NCBI GenBank assembly: GCA_027475525.1
Contig: JAMWFC010000087.1
Coordinates: 434,001 to 498,000 of the forward strand
Direction: 5' to 3'
DNA length: 64,000 nucleotides
DNA from: Macrolepiota albuminosa
Taxonomy: Eukaryota; Basidiomycota; Agaricomycetes; Agaricales; Agaricaceae
How positions within the stretch are numbered: the stretch's first letter is position 1; every line of letters begins with the position of its first letter. The notes below the pieces were generated by a model, which did not search any database, was not told the origin of the DNA, and saw only the letters and a list, made by a program, of their open reading frames with translations. Positions 24,068 through 34,499 of the stretch are shown here, one piece after another. The position numbers and the translations under genes are program-made.

Positions 24068-25076
24068 ATGGCCAAGGATGTCAAGATTTCCCTTCCCAAG
24101 TTTATCAAGGTCTTCACAACTAACGATGTACCTGTTACCAAAGCCATGGCTTTCTCAGCCACCATGTAAGTGATGTATCATTCTACAACAGCCCTTCCCA
24201 CATAATCAAAATATAAGCAATTCAATACGCCTGCGCAACTTGCGCAGGGGATGACAGGAAGTTAATTTCTGCTGGTATCAATACTAAAAACGATCGAAGA
24301 GCCATTATATCTGCGTTGCGCAAGTCCAGATACTTGTCAACTGGAGAATGCTGAAGACGGGCCAGTTGCTGGGCCATCGTCAATGAATTCCTCCCAAATG
24401 GCCCTGCTGATGAAGCAGCTAACTATGGTAGCTTGGATTTTGGCGAAGTATTAAACGAAAAGGTCTGTCTATACCCTCAATATTCGAAAACAAACCCTAG
24501 AGAACATAGATTCTCATGAAAAAGACAACTGTGGTAAACCGAGCTCCTCTCATGACGCTTTGGGCAATGGCTGTCGCTGAACGGCTTCGATTCCGTCGAG
24601 AAGAAGCACTTAGCAGCGGTTAACTAGATTTCTCTCCACTCTCGGTACAGACTGACTGGTATGCACAGCATCCGTATACACGGAGATGAACGCTTTGACA
24701 AAAGGAGTGTCTCGCGGGATATACCAAAGTGGGAAAGGATCGGACATGAGGGCTGCTAGGGGAGGTTCTCGGTGCTACATTGAATTTATGGGACGACGGT
24801 GCGTTTGTGTATTGACTTTCTTATGAGGCTCATAAATCTACAGAATGTGTGTGAGCATTGGTAGATGTTTGCGGACTCCTCTAATCAGTTCTCCAGACGT
24901 CTCTTTCGAACACAAACGCAGCAGTGGCGTGTGCTCTCTAATGGAACGCCTGACGAACCCAGTCCCGTATTTTCTTATGTATCTCGGTCCTTCCGTCAGA
25001 CCATCCCTCACATATCCAGTGCTTTAACCCATATATGTATAGGAGTGAATATAGAGTCTCAATATGCTGGATCATA
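24068..25076 (+). pseudogene. Decayed copy of a conserved Agaricomycete gene (family unnamed)
   Basis: Pieces follow in order what I recall of a conserved fungal protein family of unknown function. They are KDVKISLPKFIKVFTTNDVP (24068-24165, donor GTAAGT), then RRAIISALRKSRYLSTG (about 24295-24345), NEFLPNGPADEAANYGSLDF (24385-24440), then RAPLMTLWAMAVAERLRF after a 47-nt intron, then VYTEMNALTKGVS after an intron starting GTTAAC (24620), and QWRVLSNGTPDEPSPVFSYV (24924-24980). A TGA at about 24351 and a frame mismatch after the first exon break it. Splice signals are otherwise well kept, so inactivation is recent. It lies between the Helitron helicase and the inferred Helitron end. Confidence 0.5.
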
Positions 25077-25149
25077 AACACATAGAGAATCAAACCAGGT
25101 AATGGTAATTATTGTACACCACATTATTCAATAGAATCTAGTATACAAC

Positions 25150-26265
25150 CTATAACAGACCATGGTCCATTGCTCGGAGTGAATTCCAACTTCCCAATCC
25201 AAATAAATTGGGAAGTGAATCCCAAACAACCCGCCGGTTCGTACAATGACTAGATCGACTCCACACACCACACTCCAAGCAAAGTAACTGATCCCAAAAG
25301 CATTTCCATTTGGTCAGTGCCTCTACGCGAACGAGTTGATCGTTACATGGGTTTCCGAGGAGCGCAGCGCGAATGATATCTCGGCCGGTCTCACAGGCAA
25401 AAGGAGTCATACAACTCTCTGGTCTTCTTCGTCCAAGCCACTGCCAGGTAAGGCGTTTCTGCATCTCAAACAGCGCGTTCCTCCCAACCAAGCAAATCAT
25501 TTGGTCACGCAGAGTCAAACGAGCTATTTCATTCGATTCGAACAAGATACCTTCCTTGATTTGTTTCTGAAGTCGTCAGCAACCGTTTCAGGACTAACAT
25601 AGCATTTACCTCGGTGTATCGATGACAAATGAGGTAATAGATAATGGGTCGGCACAGGTGCAGGTTACAGGTCGTTATTGTGTCGAGAATGATCATTTCA
25701 AATCCTTTTTTTCGTTCAACCCCTAAAATGGAATCTGCGAGGATATGGTATTCGTCCCAGTGCCGTAAAGAGGATGGAAAGATCCTCCGAATACGGTTGA
25801 CCACATTTCGAAAAACCATTCCACATTCATATTTGAAAGACATGTGCAACAACGCTTTCAATGTGAGAGGCGTGATTGGTGTGTGGTTAACGCAGTGTCT
25901 ATTCAATAACTGTTAAACTTCACCATCATAAAAAGAATAACCCGGACCTACCCTTCGATGTTATAAATTGCACCTAGCAAGGCCTGAACATTTGCAACAC
26001 TGTCGCCTGACATGTCAAGTGATGACATTCCATTCATTCTATCAGCTTGGCGTAACACTTGTGCAAAATAAGTCGAAACCCGACCAAGAACAGAAGCGTG
26101 AACGCAGAAGACAAGAGTATCGGTTACCTTAACAAAGACGTTTCCATCAGCGAACGAGAATTGTGTCGCAACTGAAGCTGGATTGACTCCGTTTGCCAGA
26201 GAAAGTCCGGTCTCCATCAAGGTAATGGGAAGTAGGTTGGACTGAAAGCTCCTTTTTGCATTCAT
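25150..26265 (-). CDS. BTB/POZ domain protein
   Basis: Three exons on the minus strand, 26265-25952, 25898-25610 and 25554-25150, join in frame through 53- and 55-nt GT-AG introns into a 335-residue protein. Exon 1 carries a fungal BTB/POZ domain (FSFADGNVFVKVTDTLVF, then VHASVLGRVSTYFAQVL, about residues 37-73). Such proteins usually mediate dimerisation or recruit substrates to cullin-3 ubiquitin ligases. The rest is a C-terminal region common in Agaricomycete BTB proteins, including a Cys-containing stretch (CLECGVWSRSSHC). No stop interrupts it. A decayed, CpG-depleted relative of exon 3 lies at 32171-32494, so this gene belongs to a duplicated set, perhaps moved by the Helitron. Confidence 0.7.
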
Positions 26266-26433
26266 GATTTAAACAGTTTCATTTCTCCTTTTCAAATCTA
26301 ACATGCGAGATTTCAACTGCGACAATACCATGGATGTCAACCAACCCGTTCAACGGTGCATTAATGAGCATTGGGCCCCAAACCGTGCGTTACGAATTTC
26401 TCGCTAGCTTGAAAAATGTGATCAACGTATGGA

Positions 26434-27303
26434 ATGACAAATATAGCCTGGAAACTTGCAACTTATTGTTCAATCGGTTCAGACATCCACGGTTTAATTC
26501 TCCAGCACCTCAATCTTCGTGATCTGGTGACGTTACTAAAAACTCATTCAATGGTGCGTCGGGAAGTCCAGCGGCATATAACTCGTACGATGGCCATCAT
26601 GTTTTGTTCCATGGGATTCGAGGTTTCGAACATCTTAACCTCTTTAGACAACGTTGGAGGCGTTGTGTTTGGCTCCGTCGTTTTGTCGTTACTCAACGGA
26701 TATCAATTCAAACCCCAAAACCTCGATGTTATTGTGCCGATGAAATGTGCAGACAGGTTCATCAACAACGTCGTAGACTCCTATTCCTTGCAGATTAGCT
26801 CCCAAAATCCCTCATCGGCCTTGCTAACTTTGCCCAATGTTCAAAAAGTCGTCATTCTCACGGGTACCCGAGCGCCACTGAACGTCATAATAACACGTTC
26901 GAAGGATGTATTGAGACCCATCTTCTCCTCGCATTCGTCAGCCGCCATGAATTATTTAACGAAAAAAGAAATCTATTGTGCGTATCCAGACTTAACATTC
27001 AGTTATCGAAACGTATTGAATTCGACGGCCGTTCAATCGCTTGGATGGAACGCAACGGGATTCGGTTTATCGCTTGCGAAATATGAAGCGTGGGGTTATA
27101 CAGGTTACGCGACACTTGCAAATTGGCCCGAATTTAAAGACCATGTCTGCGGAATCGAAAGAAATTGTCCGAGAACGCGACGGTGGTTCAGAGATGGCGA
27201 TGGATTCAGGTTCTTACTGCCCCTCGAATCAGACACAGTTCTCGATTCTAACGATAGGAGAGGTGGGTTCCTTGACTGGCAATTGGATAGCGTCAACGGT
27301 TGA
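26434..27303 (+). CDS. F-box-like protein with nucleotidyltransferase-like fold
   Basis: A single open frame of 289 codons. Residues 15-50 resemble an F-box (HGLILQHLNLRDLVTLLKTH). Residues 72-102 contain the GS...D pattern of nucleotidyltransferase folds (VVFGSVVLSLL, then LDVIVP; G80, S81, D98). This architecture is frequent in Agaricomycetes, with substrates unknown. The usual second carboxylate of active nucleotidyltransferases is not evident, so the fold may be non-catalytic. The start is uncertain: an ATG frame at 26334 overlaps and could supply an upstream exon. The gene lies just inside the inferred 3' end of the Helitron. Confidence 0.55.
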   Translation: MTNIAWKLATYCSIGSDIHGLILQHLNLRDLVTLLKTHSMVRREVQRHITRTMAIMFCSMGFEVSNILTSLDNVGGVVFGSVVLSLLNGYQFKPQNLDVIVPMKCADRFINNVVDSYSLQISSQNPSSALLTLPNVQKVVILTGTRAPLNVIITRSKDVLRPIFSSHSSAAMNYLTKKEIYCAYPDLTFSYRNVLNSTAVQSLGWNATGFGLSLAKYEAWGYTGYATLANWPEFKDHVCGIERNCPRTRRWFRDGDGFRFLLPLESDTVLDSNDRRGGFLDWQLDSVNG

Positions 27304-27390
27304 AAGGCAAAGAAATGTGATTATTATACAAAACGAGTTGTTCTATGTACAAAAGGGAGATGATATTATCAATATTCGTTCTCTATGAAG

Positions 27391-27424
27391 TAGCGGGCTG
27401 TGCGGCCGCAGGGCGCCCTTCTAA
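27391..27424. repeat. Two adjacent GC palindromes at the inferred Helitron 3' end
   Basis: TGCGGCCGCA (27401-27410) and AGGGCGCCCT (27410-27419) are perfect 10-nt palindromes, followed by TCTAA. The segment resembles 32620-32660 in the relic. This fits the subterminal hairpin plus CTRR of a Helitron, though the spacing is shorter than usual. Confidence 0.5.
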
Positions 27425-29990
27425 CATTATATAAGCATCTGGATAGATGAACAGTTTATAAATCACATGACAGCAAAAATTGAAGACATTTTTTTCACAC
27501 TAACATAAGCTGCTGCTTACATGAGTATCCAGATAAATGAACACTCTTAAAATCCCATGACAGCAAAAATTGAAGACATTTTCCCCACACCTAGTCTGCT
27601 GCACAGAAAAACCTCAATCTATTCTAGATCTCAGAATTTGTACTCCTTTATTTATTTTCTATAGAAACTCATATATTCATTTATGAAAAATCAGGCAACC
27701 AACACAGTTATTCTCTGCTCATCTCTAAGTCACTCTCAGTATTTGTCTTATTCTTGTCAAGATGATCCAGAAGATGGTTACAAAACAGGCCTCATAAAAG
27801 CAAGAAATGTAGTGACTTGTGGAGTAATTGCTGTCATGTTATTTCAATGCATTAATTTCTAATAGAAAAAGTTCATAATTCAAACAAGTTTTGGCACTAC
27901 TTACTACTCATCTTATCTTCTCTCTTTCCACACTCTACTTCTTCTCTGGTCACCTTCTATTTTGTTAGTACTCACACACCCACAATGACAATACATTTTT
28001 GACCTCAATCAAGTCTCTTTTCAATATCACACACAATATCACTGCCACTATTAATTATCCCAAGAACAAAGGTCTCTTTGTCCCCTCACTGTAAGCAGAT
28101 TGGTATCTATAAATATTAACTAAAACAAGATATCATTCAAAGGGACTAACTACTCTTTGTCTATCACTCCCTATATATATTTATTCTACAATATTTAAGA
28201 TTTTTCTTTTTCTTGATCAATGTTCCTCCTTTTACTACAATCAATCTGAGACTCTCCCCAATTGAGAATCTCTATTACAATTGTATCTGTTTGTAAGTAA
28301 TATGCTTATACTCACATACTTTTTTTTTGTTTCTATACTTGTTGGGGCCTTGCCCTATATCAGGTTCTACTATGTATGTGCCACTATCTACACTCCATAC
28401 TCTAAGTGCTTGTCTGTCCAGCTACTAAATTGGCTGCACTTGGAATTGGGCTATGTACTATATGATGCCTTGTATGGCATGTTAAGCTGCATTATAAGAA
28501 TTAGATAGTGTAATGTGCCACTCCTTCTACCTCCATTGATATGACTCCACACAGCTAGGCACATCAATAGCAGGCTCAGCATCAGCTTCAGATACCTTGC
28601 TGCATTTATTCTAAACTTGGTATGCATGATTTATCCATTTTAGGCTTTACTCAATGGCCATATACAGCAAGTGACAGATAGCATCACTTCATCAGCACAT
28701 GGTACAGCTAGCCAGTGGCAGCACTTATAACTAGAAGGATGGTATTTCTCTGTGACATATAGCTTGGCATTTCACCCTTGGTGCCTGATACCGCTTGGCA
28801 CCCTCTCTTGACTTGGACAGACAGCATTCTTGCAAATTTCTTACTATTTAGTTTAATGCATGGCATTTACTTACATTCTTTCCAGTTCACCACTTCTTAG
28901 CAATGCTTAGCCACTTAGCAACAGTGAACTCTTTTTACTATAAATACTTACCATTGTCACTAGTTAAAGGGAGAAAAACAGAGTATCTAGTTCAGACCCC
29001 ACTTCTGCTCAGTTCACCTTATAGTTCAGATTTCTTTTGCACTGACTTAGTTCAAAGTCACCAATTATCTGAATGTCTCTAGCCTGCTTGCTGCAGTTAT
29101 GCATATGGAACCTATATGCCTTGCACCTATGGCAGACATTATGCAGCTTAGTCATTGCTAAGCCTCTAGTTTTCTTGCTGCATTTTTTGCCACACTTTAC
29201 TCATATCTGCTTTCCTCCTTCATCTAGATGCACTTTGTCATTAGCACATTTTTTTTACCAAACATCTCTTGCCGACTTTCCTTCCTGACCTTCACCAAAT
29301 CTTGCCATTTAACTCATTTCTGACTTGATCTCTGGGACCTGCCTGGGATTCCCTCAAACACTTAGCATGTCCAACACATATTTTCTAGTTAGTAGCCATA
29401 AACCATGTCTGCTACTGATCAACTTTTAGGCATCATCACCATCTGTTTCCCTTATTCATTTTCCTGCATTTGCTCTTGTGACTATAGTCCCCAGTGTGAT
29501 TGGCCAGATGTAGGTCACCATACAGTTTCTTGAAGTGTTGCATGCAGCTGATGTATTGGGAGAGGACTTTGGTTGTCAATGGGTTTGGTCCAGCAAATGC
29601 CCTGACTGCAGCTTTCACCTCCCATATGGGTCTTCCTGCCAATATATACTCCAAAAAGGACTGATGACAGTACTAGTGCCACTAAGAAGCATCCACTCCA
29701 TTGCAGCTATTTATATAGTGCAGGAGAAGTTTCACCTGCTGCATCACTAGCCCCAGTGGTCTTATCCCAATCAAATGTAAAAGAGAATCAACTCAAGCAC
29801 AAATCTCTGAATTACCTAGAATTGTACTGATGGAGAATTTAGTCCTCTCAGGCCAGTACAGGAACAAAAAGCATTCCCCCAACACTCACATACTTATATT
29901 TATATTCTCTCATCCTACACCATTAGTCAATTTAGTTAATAATACATTGAACTGAGGTTATTCACTGTATCAGGCAAAGTGAAATTTAGA
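27425..29990. other. CpG-depleted repeat block without a recognisable gene
   Basis: CpG is nearly absent. A diverged tandem repeat of about 90 bp lies at 27432-27600 (ACATGACAGCAAAAATTGAA occurs, with small changes, in both copies). Segment 29200-29450 is similar to 31980-32190. A minus-strand frame at 29436-29654 (GRPIWEVKAAVRAFAGPNPL) may be a fragment of an unidentified transposon protein. Nothing else is supported. Confidence 0.5.
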
Positions 29991-31013
29991 TTTTGTTATT
30001 CTCACTACTTTAATAGTAGATGTATGGCCTATGAATGATAGTGGGTTTTCTTCTGAAGTCTGACTATTGATTATGTATTATACATTGCTATTCTCATATT
30101 TCTACCAATCACTGGATGCAGGAAATGATGTTCTTTGGCAAAACAATATTAAAATACAGTAAAAATAATCTAATTGATTTCAAATTCTTTTTTGAATATT
30201 TCTGTCAAAACTATAGAAACAATATTGTAACCAAACTTTTATTGGTATTTGATCTGATGCTCTCAAATGCATTGAAGAACTATATTGGTCATTTTGCAAG
30301 CCTCCTGTGGCAATTTATTCTCTTATTCTTTTGAATATAGTCAAAAAGTTTTTTTTGATAGTTTTGAGAAAAATATTCAAATAAAATTCTGAAATTAATT
30401 GGATTATTTTTACCATGTTTCTACATTGTTTTGCCAAAAAAACATCATTCTATGCTCCTAGTGAATGTGTCAGCTATATGTCTGTCTCTCTCTGCAGCTA
30501 CTGTTTCTGCCTTTGTCTTTGAACACTGCACTTCTTTTAGTCTTGTTCCTTTCTTTCTTCCATCTCCAGATACTCATTCTCTCCTTGTTTGGTTCAATCT
30601 CTCTGTGCAGCTTAGCAATTTCCTCTCTACCCTTCTTCAGAGCCTTTGATTGAAATTTTTGAAACACAATAGATGTTCAATTTGCCTTGCTTCTTCTTTC
30701 TATCTCCAGTTCTCTTTGTTGTATATGATATCAATATCTCTTATCATTTTGCCTAGCATTGGTACAGATGTGTCCCTCAGAGCCTCAATTGGTTCACACA
30801 ACTTTGTGGATATTTGATAACCAATAGCCCATGTCCCCTTTCCTAAGAGGATGTTTGCTTTCTCAATCCCCAATTCCATTCTTGTTTCTTCTTCTAAAAG
30901 TTTGTTTTTCTTTACTCTTTGATTTCTGTCTCACTAATTTATAGTCTGTATCCCTTTAAATTCATATACATCATTGATACCAGCTATTTCACACTTGCAT
31001 CAGCAAAAAAAAA

Positions 31014-31717
31014 TTGCAGTTGCTTGATGCATTTGTTTTGAAAACATTAAAAACATTATTTTTGTTCAATTTGACAAATACAACATTCTGTTATGACCTT
31101 TTGTATCAATTGGTTGCATCTTATGGATTATTCAATCAACCAACTGTCACAGATACTCAGAATATTTTGATTCATTATTTGTTGAATGGTCTTTGTACAG
31201 TATCTTTTGGCAGTAAATGTAAGACATCTGTATCTTCTTTTGATCCTCAATACTTGAGGCATGTTCTATTCAAAGCTGTTATAAGTCATGCTCTCAATAA
31301 TACCACACCTCTTGGCAAAATCCATTTGCTTTGCAAAGCTTTAGAGCTTGAACATTTTTCACATAGCCATCTATTGCTTGTCAAATTTTTGGAAAAACTC
31401 TCTAAAAACAGTGATGTTTTTACTTCTGCTTTTCTGACAATGTCACATCATATTTTCCATTTTGATGCACTTCAGTTCACTGCTGCTCATGGCATTTTAC
31501 AGCTAGTGAAAGTGGATTGATTTTGAAACTGGTCACTATCCATATATTTCAGGGTAGTTGTATTCATTCTCAGAAAAATGCTGCATGCCTTGTGATGTGT
31601 CATGAAGCTTCAACAGGCTTTTCTTCATTCACTGCAAGTCATACCCAATTGTTCATTGTTTGTGACTTTCATTCTTATTTAACTATGTTATCTGCATATG
31701 TCTTCTTAAAGAGATAA
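31014..31717 (+). pseudogene. Helitron protein N-terminal fragment
   Basis: The 168-codon frame at 31014-31520 aligns along its length with residues about 20-190 of the intact Helitron protein. Shared blocks include QNILIHYLLNGLC versus QNVLIHHLLNGLC and FLTMSHHI versus FLTMSRHI. A frame change near 31517 continues the similarity (GSCIHSQKNA versus GNCARSQQNT). The Rep and helicase domains are absent. It has lost CpG relative to the intact gene. Confidence 0.8.
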
Positions 31718-32170
31718 AAATAATACTACCCTCAATGGTAACTGCATGCAACTTACATCACTGTCTATCAGTCTTATACTATTTTATTTTGCTATTGATA
31801 CACAATGGTAATTCATTGTCATCCAGTCCTCCTCTTGATCTAACATAATCTAGAAAGAAATTTTAAATAGTTTGCAAGGTGGACATGATTGTCTATCCAA
31901 AGTGGAACAATGATAGGACCCCAGACAAGCTCAGCACATCAACAGCAGAGTCATGGCAGCATGGCACCAGCCACTCATCTTTTTGCACACTCCTCTTTTA
32001 CTTTCCAGATGCATACACCTTTTTCTTACAAACTCTAGCTTTACCACTTCTCACTCATCCTTGATGTGTTCTCTGGAATCTGCCCAGTACTCCCTTATAC
32101 ACATACTTAGCACATCCATTGCAGATTTCCAGATTAGTAGCAAATTATTGTTTCTGCTATTGGCCAACTT

Positions 32171-32494
32171 TTGAGCATCATCAATGAACAATGTATCATC
32201 ACACAAAAAGCTCTCTTTAGGATGCAGAAAGACTTTACTTGGAGTTGGATTGAAGAACCATTGCCTACCAATTGTGCTACACCATTTCTTGCAAAACAGG
32301 CCAGGATATTATTTGTGTTTGAGTCCTCAGAAATTTTTGCTCAGACTGGTTTGCACATATTGAAGCTCTCACAAGTTGGAAACCATTTTGGGACCAATTG
32401 TTGTGTGTTGATTGTGCAGTGTGGAGTCACAATGCACATCAGAATGGCTATTGTCATGTTTGGAATTCTTTACCAGCCTTGTTTGTTCTACTAA
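32171..32494 (+). pseudogene. BTB-protein C-terminal fragment
   Basis: Frame of 107 codons similar to exon 3 of the BTB gene at 25150-26265: ALFRMQKDFTWSWI versus ALFEMQKRLTWQWL, and CVLIVQCGV versus CLECGV. Here it is on the same strand as the Helitron fragment, whereas in the larger element it is on the opposite strand. It is decayed, CpG-depleted and lacks the BTB domain. Confidence 0.65.
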
Positions 32495-32704
32495 ATTGGA
32501 AAACTTTGTAGAAATGTTTTCACTACCTTGTTTCATGAATTAAAGGAATTAGTTGAAAATAAACATTGCAGGGTGTTCAATTGGCATTAAAAAATTGAAA
32601 CAGGATATAACACTGGGACAGGTAGTGGGCTGTATGGCTAGAGGACACTCTTGAAACATTATCCATATATGAGGTCATTCTTTATTATCATCACATGATC
32701 ATAG

Positions 32705-33475
32705 TGTAAAGGCAACCTCTGGAGGCTATGGCTCAGTCACACAGCTAGCAGAGGGAGATCCAAAGTATATTAGAGTATATACTAACAATATCATGATAAC
32801 TATTCATTTGGCAGAGAGAGATCCAAAGATAACAAGTCTAGGGACTCTCTATGCCAGGATTGAACCTTCTGAGGCCTCTGAAGCATGGAAAACAACTGTA
32901 CAGAATAACAAAACCTTGACAACTTGAAAATTGCACAAACAAGGAGCAAACTCTGGCAAACTCTGGCTTATATAAGCAGTCTTTAGATAGTGTTGAAGAG
33001 GCCAAAATGATAGCTAAAGAACCAGAGCACCTCCAAGGCTAAAAGTAGTACTAATAAATAGTGTTGAAAGAATAGAAACAGTAAAGTTAAAGAATAACAG
33101 AAGAAATTGTTGGGAGACATTCTACTAAGCTACTGTGGCTTAGTGGAATGTCTTTCAACATAAAGTAAACCCAACCCATCTGGTTGATGGATACCTTGCT
33201 CTGTCCTAGGAATGCCAGGGTTGGTAGCCATGTGCTAGTGATGTTTCTCCCAACCCTTATCAAATTTGGGCTCAAAGGCTTCATGCCAGGATTTTGCTCC
33301 TATCAGGAATTGATCTGCCACCTTCTGGGTCAGTTGGGTTTATTTTATGTTGAGAGCCATTCTACTAAGCCACTATGGCTTAGTGGAATGTCTCCTAACA
33401 GAAATAAGAAAATAAATGAAAGGAGAGTGAAGAAATAAGGAGTGAAAGAGAGAAGAATTGAGGAGTCCCCTGACA
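32705..33475 (+). mobile_element. Solo LTR, family A, CpG-depleted, TSD CATAG
   Basis: Starts TGTAAAGGCAACC and ends GAGGAGTCCCCTGACA, flanked by the exact 5-bp duplication CATAG (32700-32704 and 33476-33480). The same family occurs at 56250 (plus strand, truncated) and 60542-61040 (minus strand). It is lengthened by the nested element at 33108-33400. Confidence 0.85.
33108..33400. mobile_element. 293-bp fold-back element nested in the LTR, TSD GAAAT
   Basis: Begins TGTTGGGAGACATTC and ends GAATGTCTCCTAACA, with the 5-bp duplication GAAAT on both sides (33103-33107 and 33401-33405). About 80 bp at each end are inverted repeats, each containing the internal motif CTAAGC...GGCTTAG. No coding capacity. 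The TG...CA ends and 5-bp TSD resemble a tiny LTR (TRIM/SMART-like); the long inverted ends resemble a MITE. Confidence 0.8.
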
Positions 33476-33480
33476 CATAG

Positions 33481-34345
33481 CATACATAAGTTAATCAACT
33501 GCACTTTCAGCCTCAGTTGCTTTTTCTCATTAACACACATCTGAGGCTCTTCTTTTCATATTGTATCTAGGTACCTCAGGTTTCAACACATATCATTTCT
33601 TTTATGCTCTGCCAAGTGTGTAGTTGGGTTTGTAGGTTTGTAGACTGTACATAACCAAATATACTTTGGATCTCTTTGTACTAGCTGGGTAGCTGAGACA
33701 TAGCCTCCAAGGTCACTCCTACATTAATAGGATCTTACAACAACAGGTTTATTGGCTAGTGACAATGCAAAATTCTAGAAAGGAATTCTCATTGCTGTTT
33801 GCAAAGAGATAACTAGTATGCAAGGGCTTTTCAATAATCTCCTTGAGCATACATAGAACATAGCAATCTATGTAATAATATGAGGATGAGCCATATTTAT
33901 TGATACTTTTTGTATGACTAACTAAACCATAAATTAATACTTGCAAAGTCTGTGATTATCTAGGTTTGGATAGTTCAGATTACAATACTGTATACTTGAG
34001 ATTGTAGATTAAAATAGCAGTCATTGTTACAAATTGAACAATCTGTGCAGTGCAAAAAAGACAGCACCTATTTCCATAGGATCTCTGTATGTAGCATTCA
34101 TAAAGATTTTTCTACCCAGTGAAGTAGTACACAAGAAGGCTACTCTCCTGCAGCAATGTCATTGACTAGCAATGGGTCACTAGATCCCCTATAACAACAT
34201 TCAATCTCTTGCTGGTACTGTAGCAGTGTATTAAGCCTCTTTGGATACCCCTTAGGGCTATACTGTAATGGCTTGTCAGCTCCAACAAATATTATCATCT
34301 GCCCAGGCATGTAAAACATATCTTCAGTGAGAAATGGATTTTAAA
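33481..34345. other. Last part of the CpG-depleted block; no gene
   Basis: CpG-poor sequence ends abruptly at about 34345, where CpG returns (ACCTCGCGTCCAATACGAC). No gene is supported. Confidence 0.5.
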
Positions 34346-34499
34346 AGAATACCTCGCGTCCAATACGACATTTTAAAGGAAGAGAAGCATTCATTTTCTC
34401 AACAGTTGGCCTGGGCACATTTAAAAACTAGAAACTTCATATGAGGCTCGGTCTAACAAATCACTTACCAGACCACTTTTCGAGCTACCTCTACTGCAT

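Larger units (their letters stand above)
12640..27430 (+). mobile_element. Candidate Helitron with passenger genes (limits inferred)
   Basis: The limits are inferred from similarity to the decayed copy downstream. About 12640-12720 matches 29995-30080, the helicase N-terminus matches 31014-31510, and 27390-27430 (GTAGYGGGCTGT to ACATTAT) matches 32620-32660. Near the 3' limit lie two adjacent 10-nt palindromes (27401-27410, 27410-27419) followed by CTAA, which fits the CTRR end of Helitrons, although the next base is C rather than the expected T. Between the helicase gene and this end are five host-like genes or gene remnants. The element would be 14.8 kb. Termini and unity are not proven. 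Confidence 0.4.
29990..32660 (+). mobile_element. Decayed Helitron relic
   Basis: The start (29995-30080) matches 12640-12720, and the end (32620-32660) matches the inferred 3' end of the larger Helitron at 27390-27430. Most of the helicase is missing. CpG is almost absent and many differences from the intact copy are transitions. The relic keeps the 5' flank, the helicase N-terminal region and a BTB fragment. Confidence 0.5.
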
